Assembly (NCBI GenBank): GCA_027069385.1 | Contig: JALXER010000219.1 | Span: 1-17,658 of the forward strand | Origin: Paracoccaceae bacterium | GTDB lineage: Bacteria > Pseudomonadota > Alphaproteobacteria > Rhodobacterales > Rhodobacteraceae | Reading direction: 5' to 3' | Length of the DNA: 17,658 nt | Shown here: positions 1 to 7,872 of the stretch, one piece after another | How the letters are laid out: every line of letters begins with the position of its first letter | How positions within the stretch are numbered: the stretch's first letter is position 1 | Position numbers and translations under genes: made by a program | The notes under the pieces: model-generated | Seen by the model: only the letters and a program-made list of their open reading frames with translations | What the model was told of the DNA's origin: nothing | Databases searched by the model: none

Positions 1-1
1 C

Positions 2-46
2 ATTATCCGTGGCCTCGGCTTTTCCGACGCGTTCACATTTAGATAA
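2..46 (+). CDS. C-terminal end of an upstream gene, possibly SPOR-domain RlpA (partial)
   Basis: The reading frame entering the window encodes IIRGLGFSDAFTFR and then stops with TAA, 12 nt before the carboxypeptidase start. The short ending with a G-F-x-D-A-F pattern resembles the last strand of an SPOR peptidoglycan-binding domain. In Rhodobacterales an RlpA-like septal lytic transglycosylase is often found just upstream of a D,D-carboxypeptidase and tmk. Only 14 codons are visible, so the identity rests on context and a short tail. The same bases are open in other frames, so even the coding status is moderately uncertain. Confidence 0.42.
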   Translation: MIRGLGFSDAFTFR

Positions 47-58
47 GAAAGTTTCCGC

Positions 59-1222
59 ATGAAAAATCTGATCAGCCTGCTTGCAGCCTTGGTCCTTTTT
101 GCGTTGCCGGCCCGGGCGCTCGATACCCCTGCGCGCGCCGCGATGGTTATCGACTTTGATACCGGCGCGGTGCTGCTGGCCAAGAACGTCGATGAACCGC
201 TGCCCCCTGCCTCTATGTCCAAGCTGATGACCCTGAACATGGTGTTCGAGGCGCTGGCCTCGGGGCGGATCAGTCTGGACGAGCGGTTTCCGGTATCCGA
301 CCACGCGGTGCATTTTTGCGGCAATACCGCGACCTGCGGGTCAACCATGTTTCTGAACACCCGCGACCGGGTGCGGGTCGAAGACCTGATCCGCGGCGTA
401 ATCGTGCTGTCGGGCAATGATGCCGCGATTGTTCTGGCCGAAGGGCTGGCAGGTTCCGAGAGCGAATTTGCCCTGCGCATGTCCGAACGGGCGCGTGAAC
501 TGGGGATGCTCAACTCGACCTTTGCCAATGCCAACGGCTGGCCCGACCCCGGCCAACGGATGAGCGCGCGCGATCTGGTCTTTCTGGCCCGCCGTCTGAT
601 CAAGGAATTTCCGCAATACTACCACTATTTCTCGGAAACCGAGTTTGCCTTTGACGGGCGCGCGCCCGAAAACCACCGTAACCGCAACCCGCTGCTGGGG
701 CTTGGCATCGGCGCGGACGGGCTGAAAACCGGCCACACCCAAGAGGCCGGGTACGGGCTGGTCGGCTCGGCGGTGCGCAACGGGCGTCGGGTGGTGATTA
801 TGTTCAGCGGCATGGACAGCGCCGCTGCCCGCCAAAGCGAGGCCGAACGCCTGATCACCTGGGCCTTTCGCGAGTTTACGCAGGCAACGCTGTTTACCGG
901 CCATACGCAGGTGGCCAAGGCCGATATTTGGCTGGGCGATGCGCCCAGTGTCGGGCTGGCACCGGTTCGTGATATCTCTTTGCTGGTGCCCTATGCCGAG
1001 ATTGACAAGATCACCGCCAACGTGATCCTGACCACGCCGGTTGCCGCGCCGATTACCAAGGGCGAAATGCTGGGCGATCTGGTGATTGATGTGCCGGGCA
1101 TGGGCACCCATACCTATCCACTGGCCGCCATGGACGATGTGGGCGAAGCCGGGTTCATGGCACGTTTCAAAACCGCGTTCATGCTGCTGCGCGACCGCGT
1201 GTTGTCGGGCAACCTGTTGTGA
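59..1222 (+). CDS. D-alanyl-D-alanine carboxypeptidase (PBP5/6 type, serine peptidase S11)
   Basis: This is a periplasmic enzyme that trims the terminal D-Ala from peptidoglycan stem pentapeptides and so limits cross-linking. An N-terminal signal peptide covers residues 1-20, with likely cleavage after ALPARA. All three active-site motifs of the penicillin-binding fold are present: SMSK at 52-55 (nucleophile S52, K55), SGN at 118-120 and KTGHT at 223-227. A C-terminal beta domain (about 275-350) is followed by an amphipathic stretch (about 362-387, ARFKTAFMLLRDRV), as expected for peripheral anchoring to the inner membrane. The 387-residue length is normal for PBP5/6 proteins. Only a weak AAGAAAG-type ribosome binding site precedes the ATG. 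The stop overlaps the next gene (tmk) by 4 nt, so the two are co-transcribed. The family assignment is secure; which paralogue (DacA, DacC or DacF) cannot be told from the sequence. Confidence 0.95.
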   Translation: MKNLISLLAALVLFALPARALDTPARAAMVIDFDTGAVLLAKNVDEPLPPASMSKLMTLNMVFEALASGRISLDERFPVSDHAVHFCGNTATCGSTMFLNTRDRVRVEDLIRGVIVLSGNDAAIVLAEGLAGSESEFALRMSERARELGMLNSTFANANGWPDPGQRMSARDLVFLARRLIKEFPQYYHYFSETEFAFDGRAPENHRNRNPLLGLGIGADGLKTGHTQEAGYGLVGSAVRNGRRVVIMFSGMDSAAARQSEAERLITWAFREFTQATLFTGHTQVAKADIWLGDAPSVGLAPVRDISLLVPYAEIDKITANVILTTPVAAPITKGEMLGDLVIDVPGMGTHTYPLAAMDDVGEAGFMARFKTAFMLLRDRVLSGNLL

Positions 1223-1851
1223 CCGCGCCGCGCCCGGGTTTCTTTCTGACCTTCGAAGGGGCGGACGGCTCGGGTAAATCGACTCAGGCAAAAATTCTGG
1301 CCGAGGCCTTGCAGGCGCAGGGGCGCGATGTGGTGTTGACCCGCGAACCGGGCGGCTCGAAAGGGGCCGAGGAAATTCGGGCCTTGCTGGTAGAAGGTGA
1401 TCCGGCGCGCTGGTCGGCCTATACCGAAATCCTGCTGTTTACCGCGGCGCGTCGCGACCATCTGGAGCGCACGATCTTGCCGGCGCTGGCCCGTGGCGCG
1501 GTGGTGATCTCGGACCGGTTCGCCGATTCAACCCGGGTCTATCAGGGCGCGGCGCGCGCCGACTTGCGCCCGCTGGTTGACCGGCTGCACGAGTTGATGA
1601 TCGGGGTCGAACCCGACCTGACGCTGGTCTTTGATCTGGACCCCGAAACCGGCCTGCAACGCGGCCTTGCCCGCCGCTCGGGCGAGGACCGGTTCGAGGA
1701 TCTGGGTGGCGGGTTTCAGGCGCAGCTTAGGGCGGGTTATCAGGCGTTGCTATCCGATTACCCCGATCGTTGCATCCCGGTTGACGGAACCGGCAGCATC
1801 GAGGCCGTGACCAAGCGCGTACAAGCTGCCATTGCGGGGCATCTGCCATGA
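1219..1851 (+). CDS. tmk: Thymidylate kinase (dTMP kinase)
   Basis: The enzyme phosphorylates dTMP to dTDP with ATP in the cytoplasm, an essential step in dTTP synthesis. The 210-residue protein has the P-loop GADGSGKST at 14-22, the substrate-binding TREPGG at 41-46, the DR(F/Y) motif as SDRF at 98-101, and STRVYQG at 104-110. The LID segment RRSGEDRFE (152-160) is arginine-rich while the P-loop lacks a basic residue; this is the type II arrangement seen in Escherichia coli. The start is GTG at 1219, overlapping the carboxypeptidase stop as GTGA. This is supported by the tight coupling and because the P-loop begins at the usual distance from it. Its end overlaps holB as ATGA. Co-location with holB is common and links dNTP supply with replication genes. 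Confidence 0.97.
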   Translation: MTAPRPGFFLTFEGADGSGKSTQAKILAEALQAQGRDVVLTREPGGSKGAEEIRALLVEGDPARWSAYTEILLFTAARRDHLERTILPALARGAVVISDRFADSTRVYQGAARADLRPLVDRLHELMIGVEPDLTLVFDLDPETGLQRGLARRSGEDRFEDLGGGFQAQLRAGYQALLSDYPDRCIPVDGTGSIEAVTKRVQAAIAGHLP

Positions 1852-2945
1852 GCGTTGATGACGACGACATCCCCCAGCCCGACCGGATAGAGGGCGCACC
1901 CCACCCGCGCGAAACCTTTGATCTGTACGGCCACGCAGCAGCCGAGGCCGAATTTCTGGACCGGTTTCAGGCCGGTCGTCTGCACCACGCATGGATGATT
2001 GCCGGACCGCGCGGCATCGGCAAGGCCACGCTGGCATGGCGCATCGCGCGCTATTTGCTGGCAGGGCAGGACCGCCCGACCGACAGTCTGGCCATTCCGG
2101 CCGACGCGCCGGTCAGCAAACGCATGGCGGCACTTGGCGAACCCGGGTTGTTCCTGTGCCGCCGCCCGTGGGACCAAAAGACCAAGCGGCTGAAAACCGT
2201 GATTACGGTCGACGAGGTCCGCAAGCTCAAGGGGTTTTTCAACCTGTCCTCGCCCGACGGGCACTGGCGGGTAGCCATTATCGATGCGGCCGACGAAATG
2301 AACCCGAGTGCGGCCAACGCCCTGCTGAAGATACTGGAAGAACCCCCCGCCAAGGTGGTGCTGCTGCTGGTTACGCACCAGCCTTCGAAACTGCTGCCCA
2401 CCATCCGGTCGCGCTGCCGGTTGCTGCGCTGCGCGCCACTGGCAGCCGACGATCTGGGCCGCGCCCTGCACAGCGCCGGTTCCGAAACCGGCGAGGTCGA
2501 GGCGCTGGCGGCACTGTCGGGTGGTTCACCGGGCGAGGCGATTCGCCTGCTGGCCCGCGACGGAACCGCGCAATATGCGCGGGTTGTCCGGCTGATCGGG
2601 CAGGCCCCGCGCATGGATCGCGACGCCATCACCGCACTGGCCGATACCTGCGCGGCGCGCGGCAATGCCGAAATCTATGATCTGGTCGTGCGCCTGTTGC
2701 TGCTGGCCCTGACGCGGCTGGCCCGCTTTGGCGCCACGGGCCAGATGCTCGAGGCCGCCAAGGGCGAGACCGAGATCGCCGCCCGCCTGTGCCCCGGCCC
2801 GCATCACGCGCGTATCTGGGCCGATCTGCACGCCGAACTGGACGGGCGCATCACCCATGCGCGCGCGGTAAACCTTGACCCCGGGCAGGTGATCCTTGAT
2901 ACATGTCTGCGAATAGAATCCGCCGCCCGCAATCTGGTGGCCTGA
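1848..2945 (+). CDS. holB: DNA polymerase III subunit delta' (clamp loader)
   Basis: Delta' is part of the clamp-loader complex that opens and loads the beta sliding clamp during replication. The 365-residue protein has an AAA+ fold. It shows a Walker-A-like GPRGIGKAT at 53-61, a Walker-B-like IIDAADEMN at 144-152, the typical NALLKILEEPP at 157-167, and the SRC motif at 188-190 that contacts the neighbouring ATPase subunit. The helical C-terminal collar domain follows from about residue 200. The four-cysteine zinc module of E. coli delta' is not apparent: the 60-130 region holds only one Cys (C104). I believe this is usual in alphaproteobacteria. The gene starts at an ATG overlapping the tmk stop and ends 17 nt before the likely TatD start. 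Confidence 0.95.
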   Translation: MSVDDDDIPQPDRIEGAPHPRETFDLYGHAAAEAEFLDRFQAGRLHHAWMIAGPRGIGKATLAWRIARYLLAGQDRPTDSLAIPADAPVSKRMAALGEPGLFLCRRPWDQKTKRLKTVITVDEVRKLKGFFNLSSPDGHWRVAIIDAADEMNPSAANALLKILEEPPAKVVLLLVTHQPSKLLPTIRSRCRLLRCAPLAADDLGRALHSAGSETGEVEALAALSGGSPGEAIRLLARDGTAQYARVVRLIGQAPRMDRDAITALADTCAARGNAEIYDLVVRLLLLALTRLARFGATGQMLEAAKGETEIAARLCPGPHHARIWADLHAELDGRITHARAVNLDPGQVILDTCLRIESAARNLVA

Positions 2946-2950
2946 CCCTC

Positions 2951-2956
2951 GGAAAG
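2951..2956 (+). promoter_or_regulatory. Ribosome binding site deciding the TatD start
   Basis: GGAAAG lies 6 nt before the ATG at 2963. It favours this start over an in-frame ATG at 2903, which would overlap holB by 43 nt and add 20 basic residues before the conserved domain. Confidence 0.6.
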
Positions 2957-2962
2957 CACCCC

Positions 2963-3760
2963 ATGAGCGCCCCTGAAATTGTCGACAGCCATTGCCATCT
3001 GGACTTTCCCGAATTTGAAAGCGAGATGGAGGCGGTAATCGAGCGCGCCGCGCAAGCCGGTGTCCGGCGCATGGTCAGCATCTGCACCCGCCTGAAAAAC
3101 CTCGACGCGGTGCGCGCCATTGCCGAGGCCCACGATCCGGTGTTTTTTGCCGCGGGCACACACCCGATGTACGCCGCCGAGGAGCCGATGCTTACGGTGG
3201 ACAGGTTGTTAGAGGTTTGCGAACACCCCAAAATGGTCGGGATTGGCGAGACCGGACTGGACTATCATTACACCGCCGACAGCGCGACAGAACAGCAGGA
3301 ATCGCTGCGGGTCCATATCGAAGCGGCGCGTCTGGCGTCGCTCCCGTTGATCATTCACGCCCGCGCCGCCGACGAAGATATCGCGCGCATCCTGACCGAA
3401 GAGATGGCAAACGGTGCGTTTACCTGTGTGATGCATTGCTTTTCGTCGGGGCCGGAACTGGCGCGGGTGGCGCTGGATCTGGGGTTCTATCTGTCGATGT
3501 CGGGCATTGCCACCTTCAAGAAATCGCAGCAGGTTCGCGACATTTTTGCTGCCGCGCCGGTGGACCGGATTTTGCTGGAAACGGATTCGCCCTATCTGGC
3601 TCCGCTGCCCCATCGCGGCAAGCGCAACGAGCCGGCCTATACCGCCCTGACCGCCGCCGTCGGGGCCGGATTATACGGGCTGGACCTGCCCGAATTCGCC
3701 GCCCGCACCACCGCCAATTTCAACCGCCTGTTCAGCAAGGCGGTGGTCAAAGCGCCATGA
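2963..3760 (+). CDS. TatD-family metal-dependent hydrolase / deoxyribonuclease
   Basis: TatD proteins are TIM-barrel metal enzymes with 3'-5' exonuclease activity, linked to DNA repair and RNA or DNA turnover in the cytoplasm. With the start at 2963 the protein has 265 residues, close to the family norm of about 260. Metal ligands are visible: HCH at 10-12 (H10, H12), GETGLDY at 95-101 (E96), IIHAR at 130-134 (H132), MHCFSSG at 157-163 (H158) and ETDSPYLAP at 206-214 (D208). All expected catalytic positions are present. The start was chosen because the conserved domain begins at VDSHCH and a GGAAAG site lies upstream. An ATGA overlap joins it to the PhnP-like hydrolase; the tmk-holB-tatD-hydrolase order recurs in related genomes. 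The exact substrate is unknown. Confidence 0.93.
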   Translation: MSAPEIVDSHCHLDFPEFESEMEAVIERAAQAGVRRMVSICTRLKNLDAVRAIAEAHDPVFFAAGTHPMYAAEEPMLTVDRLLEVCEHPKMVGIGETGLDYHYTADSATEQQESLRVHIEAARLASLPLIIHARAADEDIARILTEEMANGAFTCVMHCFSSGPELARVALDLGFYLSMSGIATFKKSQQVRDIFAAAPVDRILLETDSPYLAPLPHRGKRNEPAYTALTAAVGAGLYGLDLPEFAARTTANFNRLFSKAVVKAP

Positions 3761-4548
3761 TCCGCGCGACTATTCTTGGCTGCGGGTCCTCTGCCGGGGT
3801 GCCGCGTATTGGCGGCGACTGGGGCGCGTGCGACCCCGCCAACCCCAAAAACCGCCGCCGCCGCTGTTCGCTGCTGGTCGAGCGTTTCGGCAAAGACGGC
3901 ATAACCCGCGTGTTGATCGACACCGGCCCCGACCTGCGCGAACAATTGCTGGGCGCCAATGTGGACACGCTGGACGCGGTGGTCTTTACCCACCCGCATG
4001 CCGACCATATCCACGGGATCGACGACCTTCGGGTGGTGGTCTATAACCGCAAGTCGCGGCTGGATGTCTTTGCCGATGCGGCCACCGCCAACGCGCTGAT
4101 CGCGCGCTTTGGCTATGTGTTTGTGCAGCCCGAGGGCAGCGCCTATCCGCCGGTGCTGGACCTGCACACGCTGGACGGGCCGGTGCGCATCAATGGCGCA
4201 GGCGGGCCGCTGACCCTGACGCCTTTCGAGGTGCAGCACGGGCGCATCTGTTCCCTGGGCTATCGGGTCGGAGGGCTTGCCTATCTGCCCGATGTCTCGG
4301 CCATGACCGACGTGGCTTGGCAAGCGGTGCAGGGGCTGGATGTCTGGGTGCTGGACGCGCTGCGCTATGCCCCGCATCCGACCCATGCCAACCTGGATAC
4401 CGCGCTGGAATGGATCAACCGGGCCGCGCCCAAACGCGGCATCCTGACCAATATGCATATCGATCTGGATTATGAAACCGTGGCCGCGCAAACCCCTGCC
4501 AACGTTACCCCCGCCCATGACGGCATGGTGATCGAGGTCTCCGCGTGA
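3757..4548 (+). CDS. PhnP-like MBL-fold metallohydrolase
   Basis: This is a metallo-beta-lactamase-fold phosphodiesterase-like enzyme. The N-terminal ILGCGSSAGVPRIGGDWGAC (6-25), the Cys-containing DPANPKNRRRRCS segment and HPHADH (79-84, ligands H79, H81, D83, H84) are typical of the PhnP group. Further likely metal or substrate ligands are H161, D179 in YLPDVS, D200, the HPTH pair at 207-210 and H234 in NMHIDLDY. E. coli PhnP hydrolyses 5-phosphoribosyl 1,2-cyclic phosphate in phosphonate breakdown. No phn genes are present here, so the substrate may differ, for example a cyclic nucleotide or RNA end. At 263 residues the length is normal. The start ATG overlaps the TatD stop. The frame is open upstream to 3217, but that part is a shadow of TatD. 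Confidence 0.9.
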   Translation: MIRATILGCGSSAGVPRIGGDWGACDPANPKNRRRRCSLLVERFGKDGITRVLIDTGPDLREQLLGANVDTLDAVVFTHPHADHIHGIDDLRVVVYNRKSRLDVFADAATANALIARFGYVFVQPEGSAYPPVLDLHTLDGPVRINGAGGPLTLTPFEVQHGRICSLGYRVGGLAYLPDVSAMTDVAWQAVQGLDVWVLDALRYAPHPTHANLDTALEWINRAAPKRGILTNMHIDLDYETVAAQTPANVTPAHDGMVIEVSA

Positions 4549-5480
4549 TCCTGCAACTGGTCGATATCATCGCGCCGGTGTTTTTGCTGATCAGCGCCGG
4601 CTATGCGGTGGTGCGGCTTGGCTGGTTTGACGCAGGTGCGGTTGACGGGCTGATGAGCTTTGCGCTCAAATTCGCTGCGCCCGCCCTGCTGTTCCGCTCG
4701 GTGCTGAAACTGGACCTGTCGGCCTCGTTCGACTGGCGGCTGCTGGTGACCTATTTCACCGGTGCGACCCTCAGCTTTTTCCTTGGCGTGTTTCTGGCCC
4801 GCACCCTGTTCAACCGCCGCCCCGGCGAGTCGGTCGCGGTCGGCTTTGCGGCGCTGTTTTCCAACGGGCTGCTGCTGGGCTTTCCGATAACCGAGCGGGC
4901 CTTTGGTGCCGACGCCTTGGTGGGCAATATCGCGATTATCTCGGTGCATGCGCCCTATTGCTATCTGCTGGGCATCTCGATGATGGAGACCTCGCGCCGC
5001 GATGGCAGCGGCATTCGGGCCGCGGCAAAGCGCATCGTTGTGGCCATGTTCCGCAATCCGCTGATGATCGGTATCGGCCTTGGCTTTGTGGTGAATATCG
5101 GCGCAATTCCCCTTTGGGCGCCGATCATGTCAAGCGTGGATATGCTGGCACGCGTTACCCTGCCTGCGGCGCTATTCGGGCTGGGCGGGGTGCTGACGCG
5201 CTATTCCTTCACCTCGTCCCTGCCCGAAGCGGCGAGCATATCGGTGCTGGCGCTGGTGGTGCACCCGATGATCGTCTACGGGCTGGGGGTCTGGGTATTT
5301 GCGCTGCCCCAGGACTTTTTGCGCTCGGCGGTGCTGACCGCATCCATGGCCCCGGGCGTCAATGCCTTTGTGTTTGCCAGCATGTATGACCGCGCCAAAG
5401 GAGCGGCGGCCAGCATTATCCTGCTGGCAACCATGGCCTCGGTTGTTACGGTCTCTGTCTGGCTCTGGGTGCTGGGCTAG
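4545..5480 (+). CDS. AEC-family (auxin efflux carrier-like) membrane transporter
   Basis: This is an inner-membrane permease of the AEC family, whose bacterial members export or exchange organic acids such as malate or malonate. Ten hydrophobic segments are visible, at about 4-26, 35-54, 66-89, 97-116, 126-148, 171-190, 197-217, 229-254, 258-281 and 288-311, in the five-plus-five layout of the family. Conserved-looking features are FAAPALLF in segment 2, SNGLLLGFP in segment 4 and MAPGVNAFVFA in segment 9. The length of 311 residues is typical. The start is GTG at 4545, overlapping the upstream stop as GTGA, so it is the last gene of the operon. Its substrate cannot be inferred; the neighbours do not form a transport pathway with it. 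Confidence 0.9.
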   Translation: MILQLVDIIAPVFLLISAGYAVVRLGWFDAGAVDGLMSFALKFAAPALLFRSVLKLDLSASFDWRLLVTYFTGATLSFFLGVFLARTLFNRRPGESVAVGFAALFSNGLLLGFPITERAFGADALVGNIAIISVHAPYCYLLGISMMETSRRDGSGIRAAAKRIVVAMFRNPLMIGIGLGFVVNIGAIPLWAPIMSSVDMLARVTLPAALFGLGGVLTRYSFTSSLPEAASISVLALVVHPMIVYGLGVWVFALPQDFLRSAVLTASMAPGVNAFVFASMYDRAKGAAASIILLATMASVVTVSVWLWVLG

Positions 5481-5678
5481 GGTCAGGGCCCATTAAACCG
5501 GCCGGTGGCGGCGCGTCTGCTGCCCCCCTTTCGGCACGGTTTCGCCCGCGCCGCCCTGCTCCCAAAGCACAGCTGGAAAGGTCTTGCCCCACGCGCCGTT
5601 ACCCACAAGTACAGCCGGTTCAAGGCGGCGCGGGTGTGGCGGGGCAACAAGCGCGACAGCTGACGCGCCGCGCCCTCC
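5481..5678. other. Convergent intergenic region, no clear gene
   Basis: This 198-nt GC-rich spacer lies between the ends of the + strand housekeeping operon and the - strand ABC operon. A short inverted repeat, GCGCG (5651-5655) and CGCGC (5664-5668) around CAGCTG, lies just past the permease 2 stop and could help termination on the - strand. No strong intrinsic terminator with a T-run is visible for either side. The frame of the AEC gene stays open for 60 codons after its TAG (see findings). Confidence 0.4.
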
Positions 5679-6533
5679 TCAGCTCGGGGTGATCCCGCGC
5701 AGACGTTCCGAACGCCGCCGCAGCAATTCCAGCACAGTCAGCAGCGCAATCGAAATCCCGACCAGTATTGTTGCCACCGCCAGAATGGTCGGGGAAATCT
5801 GTTCACGCAAGCCGGTAAACATCCGCCATGGCAAGGTGGTCTGCGAGGCCGAGCCGACAAATTTGGTCACCACCACCTCGTCAAACGAGGTGATAAAAGC
5901 AAACAGCCCACCCGAGATCACCCCGGGCAGGATCAACGGCATCTGGATTTTGAAAAAGGTGCGCACCGGCCCCGCGCCCATATTTGCCGCCGCACGGGTA
6001 AGCGAATGGTCAAACCCGACCAGCGTCGCGGTAACGGTGATGATCACAAACGGAATACCCAGCACCGTATGCGCCAGCACCACCCCCCAATAGGTCCCCT
6101 GAATACCGATCTGCGAATAAAAGAAATACATGCCCGTCGCCGAAATAATCAGCGGCACGATCATCGGGGAAATCAGCAGCGCCATGATGGTTCCGCGAAA
6201 CGGCACATGGCTCTGGCTCAGGCCCACGGCGGCAAGGGTGCCCAGCGACACCGCCAGAAAGGTCGCCATGGGCGCGATGCTGATCGAATTCCAGAGCGCC
6301 CGTTGCCAGTCGGCATCGTTAAAGAACTTCTGGTAATGCTCGGTCGAAAATCCGGCCGGGTCCAGCGCCAGCATTTCGGGGGTGAAGGTGAAATAGGGTT
6401 GCGCGTTGAACGACAACGGCACGATCACGATGATCGGGAAGATCAGAAAGAAAAAGATCAACCCGCAGATCACCAGGAAGGAATAGTGCCAGATGCGTTG
6501 GCCGGTCGTTGCGTATGGGGGCAGTTTGCTCAT
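5679..6533 (-). CDS. ABC transporter permease 2 (PotC-like, spermidine/putrescine type)
   Basis: This is an inner-membrane permease subunit of a polyamine-type ABC importer. The 284-residue protein has six expected hydrophobic segments, the first at about 17-40. It also has the cytoplasmic EAA loop that docks on the ATPase, seen as RAAANMGAGPVRTFFKIQMP at 180-199. The AFITSFDEVVV stretch after the loop is characteristic of PotC/YdcV-type permeases. It is the last gene of the operon, 4 nt after the stop of permease 1. The start ATG at 6533 follows that stop closely, so translational coupling is likely. Transported substrate: a polyamine or related amine is the default reading, but COG1177-type permeases also serve other small cations and organic compounds. 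Confidence 0.93.
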   Translation of the reverse strand: MSKLPPYATTGQRIWHYSFLVICGLIFFFLIFPIIVIVPLSFNAQPYFTFTPEMLALDPAGFSTEHYQKFFNDADWQRALWNSISIAPMATFLAVSLGTLAAVGLSQSHVPFRGTIMALLISPMIVPLIISATGMYFFYSQIGIQGTYWGVVLAHTVLGIPFVIITVTATLVGFDHSLTRAAANMGAGPVRTFFKIQMPLILPGVISGGLFAFITSFDEVVVTKFVGSASQTTLPWRMFTGLREQISPTILAVATILVGISIALLTVLELLRRRSERLRGITPS

Positions 6534-6537
6534 GGTT

Positions 6538-7806
6538 CTATCCCAGTTTCACGTTATCGATACCGACGATTTTGTCGTACAGCACATAAAGTACCATCAC
6601 CAGCGCCAGCAGGATTGCGCCCAGCGCCGCCGCCAGCCCCCAGTTGGGGCTTTTCAGCACGAAATCGGCAATCCAGTTAGAGATAAACTTGCCCGAGCGC
6701 CCGCCCACCAGTTCCGGCGTGATGTAGTAACCAACCGACAGGATAAACACCAGAATGGCACCGGCCCCGATGCCCGGGATGCTCTGCGGAAAATAGACCC
6801 GCCAGAATGCCGTCCAGTTGGTCGCTCCAAGGCTTTTGGCGGCGCGCACATAATAGGGCGGGATCCCTTTCATTACCGAATACAGCGGCAGGATCATAAA
6901 GGGCAGCAGAATGTGGGTCATGGTAATAATCGTGCCGGTCTGGTTGTTGATCAGTTCCAACCGGCTGTCATCGGCCAGAACACCCAGCCATACCAGCACA
7001 TCATTGACCACCCCTTGTTGTTGCAGCAACACCTTCCACGCCGAGGTGCGCACCAGCAGCGAGGTCCAGAACGGCAGCAGCACAAGGATCATCAGCAGGT
7101 TGGCCTTGCTCATCGGCAGGTTGGCCAGCAGAAACGCGATCGGATAGCCGATGGTCAGGCAAAGCAGGGTAATTACCAGCGTCAGCCCCAGCGTGCGCAG
7201 CATGGAGGCCATATAGACCCGCTGCCCGTCGGGCTTCATCACCAGACCGTCAGGGGTTTTCTGCATATCGATCGCATTGACAAAATAACCGTTGGTATAG
7301 CGGCTGGAATAGGTTTTCAGCAATTGCCAGATCTCCACCTCGCCCCATTCGGGGCGCAGGTCGATAAACTGCTGGCGATAGGGCTGGTCCGGATCAAAGC
7401 GGCGCGCGGCGGCCTTGCCGGTCTTTTTGAACAGCGAGGTCATGCCCGGGCTTTCATAGTTCAACCGGATCGCCAGCTTGACATGGGTTTTATTGTCGAA
7501 TGCCTCGGCCAGATCGGCGGCCAGCGCGGCAAAGGCCGCCTCGTCAGGCAACTCGCCGCTGGTTGCGTCCCAGTCCGCCAGCGCCACCACGGTGCGCGGC
7601 AGGGTATCGGGTACGATCTGGTTCTCGACCGAGCGCAGCAGCATCGCCCCGATCGGCGCAACAAAGGTGACCAGCACAAAGGCCAGCAACGGCGCGATCA
7701 ACATCAGGGCACGAAATTTCTTGTGGCGCAACGATCGTTGCAGGCTTTTTTTCAAGGGGGTGCCATCGGCGGCCAGAACTGGCCCGTTTGCTGTTGCGTC
7801 GCTCAT
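6538..7806 (-). CDS. ABC transporter permease 1 (PotB-like) with large periplasmic insert
   Basis: This is the first permease of the polyamine-type importer, with 422 residues from the ATG at 7806. That start is preferred to an in-frame upstream one at 7857 because GGGGGAAG lies just before it and the extra residues would overlap an intercistronic hairpin. The first membrane segment is at about 33-55, and the remaining ones run from about 203 to 412. The EAA loop is RAAKSLGATNWTAFWRVYFP (321-340). PotB-type permeases are usually about 280-300 residues. The excess here is a soluble, Asp/Glu/Lys-mixed stretch at about 60-198 between segments 1 and 2, predicted to face the periplasm. It separates this subgroup from classical PotB. 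The partner permease follows after 4 nt. Substrate specificity is not determinable. Confidence 0.92.
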   Translation of the reverse strand: MSDATANGPVLAADGTPLKKSLQRSLRHKKFRALMLIAPLLAFVLVTFVAPIGAMLLRSVENQIVPDTLPRTVVALADWDATSGELPDEAAFAALAADLAEAFDNKTHVKLAIRLNYESPGMTSLFKKTGKAAARRFDPDQPYRQQFIDLRPEWGEVEIWQLLKTYSSRYTNGYFVNAIDMQKTPDGLVMKPDGQRVYMASMLRTLGLTLVITLLCLTIGYPIAFLLANLPMSKANLLMILVLLPFWTSLLVRTSAWKVLLQQQGVVNDVLVWLGVLADDSRLELINNQTGTIITMTHILLPFMILPLYSVMKGIPPYYVRAAKSLGATNWTAFWRVYFPQSIPGIGAGAILVFILSVGYYITPELVGGRSGKFISNWIADFVLKSPNWGLAAALGAILLALVMVLYVLYDKIVGIDNVKLG

Positions 7807-7827
7807 ACTCTTCCCCCGAATTTCGGT

Positions 7828-7856
7828 TGGTACGGGGCCAAATCGGCCCCGTACCA
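7828..7856 (-). promoter_or_regulatory. Perfect intercistronic stem-loop between binding protein and permease genes
   Basis: The arms are 12 bp (7828-7839 and 7845-7856; core GGTACGGGGCC / GGCCCCGTACC) with a 5-nt loop. It lies in the 66-nt gap after the binding-protein stop and is not followed by a T-run on the - strand. An RNA-stabilising or partial-attenuation role that raises binding-protein level over permeases is therefore more likely than full termination. Confidence 0.7.
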
Positions 7857-7872
7857 TTATGCTATGCGGTGC

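Noticed and set aside
341..1291. A 316-codon - strand open frame inside the carboxypeptidase gene
   Set aside because: It has shadow composition and overlaps a gene with all three active-site motifs.
3217..3756. Upstream extension of the PhnP-like hydrolase frame through TatD
   Set aside because: The added residues are Arg-rich shadow of TatD. The conserved domain starts at the ATG at 3757, which overlaps the TatD stop.
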